Below are positions 1 through 5,795 of a stretch of DNA of 6,819 nt, one piece after another (position 1 is the first letter of the stretch; each line of letters starts with the position of its first letter). The notes beneath the pieces are model-generated. The model was not told the DNA's origin. It made no database searches and saw only the letters and a program-made list of their open reading frames with translations. The stretch is from an uncultured Leptolyngbya sp. (GTDB lineage: Bacteria; Cyanobacteriota; Cyanobacteriia; Phormidesmidales; Phormidesmidaceae), in contig CALBPH010000305.1 in NCBI GenBank assembly GCA_937899365.1, positions 1 to 6,819 on the forward strand, in the 5' to 3' direction. Both the position numbers and the translations under genes were made by a program.

Positions 1-579
1 GAACACCTCAGCTGCGCCATACCCCCAATCGAGGGCACCCACCCAAGGGAACGTCGCCATATCAGCAATGGTATAGCCCTCTTTTAGAAGATAATCTTGT
101 CCCTGCAGCTGCGTCTCTAAAACGCCCAACAAACGCTTAACTTCTGTTTGGTAGCGATTAATGCCATAGGGAATCTTTTCCTTAGCGTACTTATAAAAGT
201 GGCCAAACTGGCCAAACATCGGTCCCACGCCACCCACTTGAAAAAACAACCACTGCAAACACTCACTACGGACTGTCGGGTCAGTGGGCAAATATTGGCC
301 TGACTTTTCTGCCAAATAAATCAAAATTGCACCTGACTCGAATACTGATAGTGAAACGCCCCCAGGCCCGTTGGGATCAACAATGGCGGGAATTTTTGAG
401 TTGGGGTTAATTGCTATAAATTCATCGGTAAACTGATCGCCTGCCATAATATCGACCCGATGAGCCTCATAGGGCAGGGCCATTTCTTCGAGCGCAATGG
501 CAACTTTTTGTCCATTGGGGGTTCCCAGTGAATAAAGTTGAATTCGATCGGGGTATTGAATGGGCCACTTTGAAGTCAT
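1..579 (-). CDS. Glutathione S-transferase, YghU/YfcG (nu-class) type, 3' end cut by the window edge
   Basis: The 193 visible codons encode a soluble thiol transferase or disulfide-bond reductase of the YghU/YfcG family, which uses glutathione in the cytoplasm. The N-terminal thioredoxin-like domain has the family's TPNGQKV motif at residues 20-26. The Thr and Asn here (T20, N22) correspond to the glutathione-contacting residues of E. coli YfcG; there is no catalytic Cys or Ser. NPNSKIPAI (58-66) carries the cis-proline, and FESGAI (80-85) is the glutathione-binding turn. The helical C-terminal domain follows, with a WLFFQVGG segment and then GFGHFYKYA-like text and YTIADMA, very close to YghU. 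The ATG at 577-579 is supported by AGGAG seven bases upstream. Roughly 40 C-terminal residues should lie beyond base 1. It lies 31 bases after the end of the thioredoxin-like remnant, so the two may once have been co-transcribed as a redox pair. Family membership is clear; the substrate is unknown. Confidence 0.93.
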   Translation of the reverse strand, partial: MTSKWPIQYPDRIQLYSLGTPNGQKVAIALEEMALPYEAHRVDIMAGDQFTDEFIAINPNSKIPAIVDPNGPGGVSLSVFESGAILIYLAEKSGQYLPTDPTVRSECLQWLFFQVGGVGPMFGQFGHFYKYAKEKIPYGINRYQTEVKRLLGVLETQLQGQDYLLKEGYTIADMATFPWVGALDWGYGAAEVF

Positions 580-586
580 AATATGT

Positions 587-591
587 CTCCT
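587..591 (-). promoter_or_regulatory. Ribosome binding site of the GST gene
   Basis: The minus strand reads AGGAG followed by a seven-base spacer and ATG (577-579). This is a near-consensus Shine-Dalgarno site and fixes the GST start. Confidence 0.75.
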
Positions 592-610
592 AGGATATCT
601 TAGTTTAGAG

Positions 611-863
611 TTAGCTCCACTTAATCGAACAGCCCATGCTAGGGTGCTGCACCGTTGGGCCAGCGCCAGTAGACCGCCACTAATGTCATGGCTGCCAGCA
701 GCTCAGGTTTGCGGTTAGTCGGATCGCCCATGCGAGCATCGTCTAACCGGCCACGGTATAGCAGAGTACCGTCGGCATTAAAGCCAAAGAAATCGGGTGT
801 ACAAACTGCGTAGAGCACTACCAAACTGGCCTCACTCTCTGCGATGCCCTCAATCATCCCCAC
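611..863 (-). pseudogene. C-terminal remnant of a thioredoxin/AhpC-TSA-like (peroxiredoxin-like) protein, frameshifted
   Basis: An open stretch from a GTG at 861-863 contains AVCTPDFFGFNADG and LLYRGRLDDAR, the conserved second half of the thioredoxin-fold family often annotated as 'thioredoxin family protein' or AhpC/TSA domain. That frame ends at a TAG at 639-641. The family's C-terminus is instead found in another frame at 611-670: TGAGPTVQHPSMGCSIKWS followed by TAA (611-613). One extra base at about 671 explains the shift. The N-terminal half, including the CXXC redox motif, is missing. A TGA lies in frame at 867-869, and only 46 bases separate this piece from the ABC gene. About 17 residues before AVCTP do not resemble the family and may be shifted or unrelated sequence. 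I read it as a truncated and frameshifted relic, not a working small gene. A sequencing error could explain the frameshift but not the missing N-terminus. Confidence 0.75.
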
Positions 864-909
864 TCGTCATACCGGAACCTCCAACCCCGACAGTCAAGAA
901 AAATAGAAT

Positions 910-1722
910 TTAAACAAATTTCTGACCAACCGAGACCTTTCGCCCAATCGGAATACACAGTGGTGTGCCTGCGACTGGATCACTAACAATGCGACAGTCG
1001 AGGCCAAACACATCTTGTACTAAGGCTTCAGTCATCACGTTGTGAGGAACGCCCTGGGCACATACCTGGCCCGCTTTCATGGCAATTAGATAATCCCCAT
1101 AGCGACAAGCCTGGTTCAATTCATGGAGTACCATGACAATAGTGCGCCCTTCTCGCTGATTCAGCTCATAGAGTAGGTCTAACACTTCCATTTGATGCGC
1201 CAGGTCAAGAAATGTTGTTGGTTCGTCCAACAATAATATCTGAGTGTTTTGTGCCAGGGTCATCGCAATCCAAGCTCTCTGACGCTGACCACCAGAAAGA
1301 CTGTCCACAGGTCTGTGGGCCAATTCTTGTAGCTCAGTAATCGCCAGCGCTGACTCAACTTCCTTTTCGTCTTCTTTGCTCCACTGCTGTAGCCAACTTT
1401 GGTAAGGGTAGCGACCCTGGGCCACCAGCTCTCGTACGGTTAACCCATCAGGAGCAATCGGTCCTTGGGGCAACAGTCCTAGCTGTTGAGCCACTTTTTT
1501 AGTCGACAATTTAAAAATGGAGGTGCTGTCTAGATACACAACACCGTGTTGTGGCTTAAGTAACCGCCCTAACCCCTTGAGTAAGGTAGATTTACCACAG
1601 CCGTTAGGTCCGACTAGTACGGTAATCTTGCCGGAGAGAATGGCCAGGTCTAACCCTTCGATGATGGGTTTGCCATCATAGGCCAAGGTGAGTTTGCGGG
1701 TGGTCAGGGCAGTGTCGGTCAT
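910..1722 (-). CDS. fecE: Iron-siderophore ABC transporter ATP-binding protein (FecE/FepC type)
   Basis: This is a 270-residue ATPase subunit of a type II (FecCDE/BtuCD-like) importer; it binds the cytoplasmic face of the FecC/FecD permease and hydrolyses ATP to drive uptake. All expected motifs are present: Walker A GPNGCGKST (38-46), Q-loop Q86 in LLPQ, signature LSGGQRQR (142-149), Walker B LLLDEP (163-168), D-loop FLD (171-173) and switch histidine H200 in VLHELNQ. The GRYPYQ segment after the Q-loop and the HxLNQACRYxD run are typical of the siderophore/haem/B12 ATPase group. Length is normal. The ATG start overlaps the permease stop upstream (ATGA at 1719-1722), which implies translational coupling and places it last in the operon. 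It looks fully functional by sequence. The symbol reflects family only; the true substrate (ferric citrate, hydroxamate or another chelate) cannot be read from the sequence. Confidence 0.95.
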   Translation of the reverse strand: MTDTALTTRKLTLAYDGKPIIEGLDLAILSGKITVLVGPNGCGKSTLLKGLGRLLKPQHGVVYLDSTSIFKLSTKKVAQQLGLLPQGPIAPDGLTVRELVAQGRYPYQSWLQQWSKEDEKEVESALAITELQELAHRPVDSLSGGQRQRAWIAMTLAQNTQILLLDEPTTFLDLAHQMEVLDLLYELNQREGRTIVMVLHELNQACRYGDYLIAMKAGQVCAQGVPHNVMTEALVQDVFGLDCRIVSDPVAGTPLCIPIGRKVSVGQKFV

Positions 1723-2774
1723 TTGCGATCGCGAATTAGTAAATACATAAAATAAGGCGCACCAATCACAGCCGTGATGATGCCGCAGGGCAGTTCAATT
1801 GGCGCAAACAACAGCCGCCCAAGCAGATCCGCAAGCACCACCACCATACCGCCCGTTAGAGCCGCTGTGGGCAATAGGCCCTCATGGGAAGGCCCCACCA
1901 GTTGCCGAGCAATGTGGGGGGCCATCAGCCCCACAAAGGCAATGCCCCCCGCCGTAGCCACCGCCGCCGCCGCCAGGGCCACCGAACTCAACAATAACCA
2001 GCCACGCTGCCATTCCAGTCGACTGCCCAGACTTCGGGCCACATCATCTCCCATTTGCAATGCATTTAATTCTCTGCCCAACACTACCGACAACAAGCCA
2101 AAAACAACCAGCCAGGGTGTAAAGGCAAACACTTGGGCCCAGCTGCGACCATAAACACTACCCGCTAACCACACCATCGCTTGACTGACATCAAAAATAT
2201 TGCCAAAGGTGATCATGAGATTAGTCAGGGAACCCGCCACCAGACTAAACCCTACACCGACTAAAATTAACCTGACTGGAGAGCTCCCCCCATTCCAAGC
2301 CAGTAGGTATATCAAGATAGCGACAGTAAAGGCTCCCACAAAAGCGGCCAGGGGGAGTGCCGCTATCGGTGCCCCTGGAAAAACAATAATCAGACTGACT
2401 GCCGCCAGCGCTGCGCCGGCATTAACGCCAATAATGCCGGGGGCTGCTAGGGGATTGCGAGTAATTCCCTGGGTCAGAGTGCCTGCTATTGCCATAGCCA
2501 TTCCCTCTACCCTAGCCACTAGTGTTCTATGTAAACGGAGGGTATTTACAATTATTCCATAATCTGGGTTATCTGTCGGTAAGCCCAAGATGGTACGAAT
2601 CACATCTAGCGGTGGCACCGGATAGTCTCCTTGACCCACACTCCACACCATGGCGGTCAGCGTGACTAAGGTCAGACCTAGCAAAATTTTAGGAACTCGT
2701 CGATCCAGCCGTGCCGAGAGAAACCCTGTCCGCAAAACCAGCCATTGAGATGGAGACTGCCCTGTTTTTTCCAT
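1719..2774 (-). CDS. fecD: Iron-siderophore ABC transporter permease (FecCD family, second subunit)
   Basis: This 351-residue inner-membrane protein is one half of the permease channel; FecCD proteins usually have ten helices. Recognisable segments are the cytoplasmic start ending in RLDRRVP (22-28), a first helix at about 29-46, TQGITRNPLAAPGIIGVNAGA (from about 101), WLAGSVYGR (202-210), and the coupling-helix region AFVGLMAPHIAR (279-290), which contacts the ATPase. The C-terminus ends in GAPYFMYLLIRDRK, as is usual. The start ATG lies four bases after the stop of the other permease gene, and the stop overlaps the ATPase start, so the three form one transcription unit. One region is odd: where relatives normally read RLPRTLVA followed by a hydrophobic run and G, this protein has H82, R88 and E90, which puts charges in the second membrane helix. 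The frame is otherwise intact. The two permease halves probably form a heterodimer, as in other FecCD systems. Confidence 0.93.
   Translation of the reverse strand: MEKTGQSPSQWLVLRTGFLSARLDRRVPKILLGLTLVTLTAMVWSVGQGDYPVPPLDVIRTILGLPTDNPDYGIIVNTLRLHRTLVARVEGMAMAIAGTLTQGITRNPLAAPGIIGVNAGAALAAVSLIIVFPGAPIAALPLAAFVGAFTVAILIYLLAWNGGSSPVRLILVGVGFSLVAGSLTNLMITFGNIFDVSQAMVWLAGSVYGRSWAQVFAFTPWLVVFGLLSVVLGRELNALQMGDDVARSLGSRLEWQRGWLLLSSVALAAAAVATAGGIAFVGLMAPHIARQLVGPSHEGLLPTAALTGGMVVVLADLLGRLLFAPIELPCGIITAVIGAPYFMYLLIRDRK
1725..1732. repeat. HIP1 octamer
   Basis: GCGATCGC, the highly iterated palindrome of many cyanobacterial genomes. This copy lies near the fecD/fecE junction. It supports a cyanobacterial origin. 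Confidence 0.8.
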
Positions 2775-2778
2775 AGAT

Positions 2779-3804
2779 TTAACGCTTTACCTGAGAACGG
2801 GTGAGATAGATAAAGAAGGGGGCTCCCAACAGCGGCATAACAATACCGACCGGGAGTTCTTGAGGTTGAATAATCAATCGAGCCCCAATATCGGCCAGGA
2901 GCAATAAAATTGAACCACACAGGGCTGAATAGGGCAGAATCCAACGGTAGTCGGCCCCTGTCCAAAAGCGGACAATGTGGGGGACAATCAGACCAATAAA
3001 GCCGATGGGACCTGCGATCGCAACTGAGCCGCCTGCCAATAAAACAACACTCATTGCCGCCATTACTTTTACCCAGATGGTCTTTTGACCTAAGCCTTTG
3101 GCAACGGCATCGCCCAAGCTCAATGTTGTCAGCTGTTTTCCTAACACTAAACCTAACATCAGGCCTACTAACAGGTAAGGCATCACCTGTATTACCAATT
3201 CCATATCCCGCCCAGCGACAGACCCCGCCAACCAAAAACGAATCTCTTCTAAAGTACGTTGGCTAATAATAAGAATGCCTGTAGTCAAAGACGACACTAA
3301 TGCTGTTAAGGCTGCACCCGCAATAGTGAGATTCAGTGGGGTCAGTCCTCCCCTGCCCAAGGAACCAAGACCATAAACAGTTATAGCTGCAATCGCTGCT
3401 CCTGCCATCGCAAATCCAGCATAAATGTTCAATGTCACTGTGTTTTACAAAAACACTGCGGGAACGACAGCAAAGGCGGCCCCAGCATTGATCCCCAAAA
3501 TTCCAGGATCAGCCAGAGGATTGCGTGTCAGTCCCTGCATAATTGCCCCAGCTACAGCGACTGCCGCCCCTACCATTAGCGCTGCAAGCGATCGGGGTAA
3601 CCGTACGGTGCGAATAATTAAATGCTCTGTAGAACCGTTCGGAGCAGTTAACGCTTGATAGACATCGGCGGGTGAAATATCGGCCACACCTGAAGCAATG
3701 CTCGTCACAAAACATGCCAACAAAAGCCAAATTCCAAGAATACATCCGATCGCCAGTAGGGAAGGGCGAGATTGAATCAACAATCGCTCTTTAATTCTCT
3801 CCAT
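2779..3804 (-). pseudogene. fecC: Iron-siderophore ABC transporter permease (FecCD family, first subunit), interrupted by an in-frame stop
   Basis: The region has the full length (342 codons with the final TAA) and domain order of a FecCD permease, but codon 120 is TAA (3445-3447). The first part runs from ATG at 3804 and includes RLPRSLAAL, the TRNPLADPGILGINAGAAF block and VFL. The second part continues in the same frame with NIYAGFAMAGAA, GSLGRGG, FWLAGSVAGRD, the coupling region GFIGLIVPH (codons 268-276) and the terminal LLGAPFFIYLTR. No bases are missing: relatives usually have a hydrophobic residue, often Leu, at the stop, so TTA to TAA is one simple route. A GTG at 3436-3438 could in principle restart translation, but no Shine-Dalgarno precedes it, and a protein lacking the first helices should not work. 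The start lies five bases after the tonB stop. Possible explanations are a real nonsense mutation, a base-call error, or less likely suppression. Confidence 0.88.
3014..3021. repeat. HIP1 octamer
   Basis: A second GCGATCGC, within the coupling-helix end of the disrupted fecC. Confidence 0.8.
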
Positions 3805-3858
3805 TGGTACTAGTTTTCAGGGATTGATTCGCTAGCAGGCGGTGGAACCGTAGGCGCA

Positions 3859-3969
3859 GGCTGTGGCGCAGGCTGTGGCCTAGGCTGTGGCACTGGTTGT
3901 GGCCTACTAGGCTGTGGCGCTGGCTGCGGTCTAGGCTGTGGCGCTGGTTGTGGCGCGGGCTGCGGCGGT
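3859..3969 (-). repeat. 12-bp tandem repeat encoding Pro-Gln-Pro-Ala/Arg units in the TonB tail
   Basis: About nine imperfect copies of a 12-base unit (plus strand GGCTGTGGCGCT and variants such as GGCTGTGGCCTA or GGTTGTGGCGCG) lie side by side. One copy, at 3895-3909, has three extra bases. On the coding strand they give PAPQ/PRPQ tetrapeptides. All units are multiples of three, so copy-number change would alter tail length without shifting frame. Confidence 0.85.
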
Positions 3970-5070
3970 GGCGCTGTTGGCTGGGAGGGCTGAGGCGCAC
4001 TGGGCGCTTCTGGCGCGGGAGATGCGGGCGCTGGCTGCGGTGGCGCGGGAGATGCGGGCACCCTAGGCTCCGCTGGAGCATTGGAGGGTGTTGTTACTGA
4101 CTCTGGAGTTGTGACAGGAGCCACATCAGCCGATGGCGGACTCGTCTCGGCAGGTTGACTAGAGTTCGATGGGGTTTCTGTTGTTGATTCTGTTGGTTCT
4201 CCTGGGATAGGAGTGTCAGCTTGGTTAGAATTCTCGTCGGAGCCAGAATCTGGGTTGACAGGGTCACCATCATCACGACTACCATCGCTTGATTCTGTTG
4301 AGCTAGGTGATGGCGTACTGGATGACGTATCAGCCTCTGGTGCGGACGGTGCCGGTTGAGCTGTGGCCGCACTAGGGGGTGGCGCCTCGACAGGGGCCGC
4401 TTCCTCTACAGTTCGCCGCTCACCACGTCTCCGGGCTGCTCGATTACGTTCAGATCCCTCAATGGAGAAATCTACTTCCATGGTGCGGGCACGACCTTGC
4501 CCCCCTGGCGTAAAGGTTGATCGTCTAACGGCATCTAAAGCGGCCTGGTCCAATGCGGCACTACCACTGGGCTGAACAATACGGGCACTAATCACATTAC
4601 CGTCTTCATCAACTTCAAATTCAACGCCTGGCTGTCCTTCTACTTCCTCATCTAATGCCGCGTCAGGATAGGAAGGCGCAACACAATTACGACAGCCAAA
4701 TCGACGGCTTCCCCGACTAGGTGTAGCGTCTTCGGAATTTCCCTGACGGGCCGCCGTTCTATCCTCAGAACCTTCCCCTGATCCCGTTTCTCCTTGACCG
4801 GTATCGTCCTCTCCGGTGTCTAATGGGCCGGTATCATCATCATTGCTACCTGAAGGAACTACAATCCCTGGGCCAGAAGCTGCTGCCACCCTAGTAGGAC
4901 CGCTACTCTCAGTCGCAGCTGTTGCTCCCTCTGTTGTGGCCTGCTGAGGCTCCTGACTATCGCCTGGGTTCTCAGTAGGTTCAGCCTCTTCTGAAGAATC
5001 ATTCGTTGGCTCCTCTGTACTTTCGGGCTCCTCAGGCTCACCTAGCTCATAAAGCTCCTCGGGCTAATCA

Positions 5071-5172
5071 GGTTTCGGGTTCTTCCGGCTCTTCAGGTTC
5101 TTCGGGTTTTTCGGGCTCTTCAGGTTCTTCGGGCTCTTCGGGTTTCTCAGGCTCTTCGGGCTCCTCTAGGTC
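5071..5172 (-). repeat. 9-bp tandem repeat encoding the Glu-Glu-Pro spacer of TonB
   Basis: A run of imperfect 9-base units (coding-strand GAAGAGCCC, GAAGAACCT, with GAG-AAA variants) encodes EEP and EKP triplets just after the membrane anchor. Such Pro-rich repeats form an extended, stiff rod in TonB proteins and set its reach across the periplasm. The frameshift lies directly at the 3' edge of this array, where slippage or assembly errors are most likely. Confidence 0.85.
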
Positions 5173-5663
5173 TTCCTGCTTCTCAGATTGTGGCGGTGGT
5201 GGCTGTTCGGGTTCTGGAGCTTGCTCTTCCACCTGTGCCGCCGGGTCTACAAGCGTACTGGTTTCATCGGGAGCGGTCACAATCAATTCAATCCGTTCTA
5301 GCTCGTCCAAGTCTTTGAGTGGAAGTGGACGCATCGCTAATAATGGAATCAGTGCAACGTGGAAACCAGACGCACAGACTAATCCCCAACACAGCCATCT
5401 GCGTGCAATCGCGTCTTCCTTATTGTGCTGCTCGATACATGATTGGGAAAGCGCCATACAAAAGCTATCGATATTGGCTATCAATAATGACTGGGCATAG
5501 ATTGAACCAGTCTAGCTTTACTGATAAAAAAATGAAATAAAAATGTGCGTGCAATTACGATTGACTCTGGCTATGGCAGGCGGGCCTCAAGTGCGTAAAC
5601 CATAGATCGATCGGTCTTTTTAGGCGATTATCTTGATTGTGGATTAATTGCATCCATGTATAT

Positions 5664-5684
5664 TACAATGGCCTCCTATATGAT
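5664..5684 (+). promoter_or_regulatory. Candidate exbB promoter -10 elements
   Basis: Two hexamers each match TATAAT at five of six positions: TACAAT (5664-5669) and TATGAT (5679-5684). Neither has a good -35 at 16-18 bases, as is common in regulated cyanobacterial promoters. The second overlaps the Fur-like site, an arrangement expected for repression when iron is plentiful. Transcription from it would leave a leader of about 105 bases. The placement is an inference. Confidence 0.3.
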
Positions 5685-5695
5685 ATTGAATGTCA
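5681..5695. promoter_or_regulatory. Fur-box-like 7-1-7 palindrome
   Basis: TGATATTGAATGTCA matches the Fur core TGATAATNATTATCA at 12 of the 14 defined positions and is itself a near-perfect inverted repeat (TGATATT against TGACATT). It sits between two iron-uptake transcription units, about 100 bases before exbB, where the iron repressor Fur (FurA in cyanobacteria) would be expected to act. Binding is not shown, and AT-rich DNA yields chance matches. Confidence 0.5.
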
Positions 5696-5707
5696 ATAAA
5701 ACTCAAT

Positions 5708-5747
5708 ATGCTGTACAAATCTATCAGAGTAGAAAATTGCACAGCAT
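5708..5747 (+). repeat. Imperfect inverted repeat in the exbB leader
   Basis: ATGCTGTACA (5708-5717) pairs with TGCACAGCAT (5738-5747) at nine of ten positions around a 20-base AT-rich centre. It lies just downstream of the Fur-like site. It could be an operator for a second dimeric regulator or a hairpin in the exbB mRNA leader. No T-run follows, so it is not a standard terminator. Confidence 0.45.
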
Positions 5748-5783
5748 GTTGGTAATCTGTGCGGTTGAGCATTAGAACCTGGT

Positions 5784-5788
5784 AGGGG
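5784..5788 (+). promoter_or_regulatory. Ribosome binding site of exbB
   Basis: AGGGG lies seven bases before ATG at 5796-5798, a good Shine-Dalgarno match that supports this start. Confidence 0.65.
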
Positions 5789-5795
5789 TATTTGT

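Larger units (their letters stand above)
3810..5457 (-). pseudogene. tonB: TonB-family energy transducer with internal TonB C-terminal domain and long Pro-rich tail; frameshifted
   Basis: The gene lies in two frames. The N-terminal part (5457 or 5484 down to a TGA at 5068-5070) has a short cytoplasmic start, one membrane anchor (WLCWGLVCASGFHVALIPLLAM) with a lone histidine as in TonB, and a rigid Glu/Pro spacer of EEP/EKP repeats. The rest (readable from about 5063 to TAG 3810-3812) continues acidic and Ser/Thr-rich, then has FGCRNC and a TonB_C domain at about 4461-4673: YPDAALDEEVEG, FEVDEDGNV, ALDQAALDAVRRSTF. About 210 Pro/Ser/Thr/Glu-rich residues follow, ending in PAPQ/PRPQ repeats. 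The break at 5064-5070 has TGA in the first frame and TAG in the second; one extra base plus one substitution would repair it. Normally TonB spans the periplasm and pulls on the TonB box of outer-membrane receptors. I prefer ATG at 5455-5457 as start; a TTG at 5482-5484 would add nine residues. It lies first in the operon with the permease genes, divergent from exbB. Confidence 0.85.
5485..5795. promoter_or_regulatory. Divergent intergenic region between tonB and exbB
   Basis: These 311 bases separate the two arms of the locus and must hold the promoters for both. I see no gene here; the only open frames are short and overlap exbB antisense. It is AT-rich, and the exbB-proximal half holds a Fur-box-like site (5681-5695) and a dyad (5708-5747). 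On the minus strand a perfect TTGACA (5691-5696) overlaps the Fur-like site but has no properly spaced -10. A GATAAT hexamer on the minus strand (5627-5632) might be a further Fur half-site towards tonB. I cannot place the tonB promoter. Confidence 0.6.

Noticed and set aside
639..863. A separate intact 74-residue protein
   Set aside because: The conserved C-terminal end of the family continues in another frame past its stop, so it is better read as part of a broken gene.
1774..2562. Two plus-strand open frames of about 120 codons
   Set aside because: Both are antisense to fecD and rich in Ala, Pro and Thr, as expected from the complement of membrane-protein codons.
2678..3235. A 185-codon minus-strand open frame
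   Set aside because: It overlaps both permease genes in another frame and lacks permease motifs; the fecC and fecD frames explain the DNA.
3791..4372. Minus-strand frames rich in His, Arg and Gln
   Set aside because: They are out-of-frame readings of the Pro-rich TonB tail and have no domain or start support.
5006..5500. Plus-strand open frame with Ser-Gly-Ser repeats
   Set aside because: It is the antisense reading of the Glu/Pro spacer of tonB; the repeats mirror GAA-GAG-CCC units, and the minus-strand frame has a membrane anchor and TonB logic.
5604..5620. GATCGATCGGTC followed by a T-run as a terminator
   Set aside because: The palindrome is a short GATCGATC repeat without a stable GC-rich stem and loop, and no gene ends beside it.
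5691..5696. Perfect TTGACA -35 on the minus strand for tonB
   Set aside because: No acceptable -10 occurs 15-19 bases downstream; the match is partly a by-product of the Fur-like palindrome.
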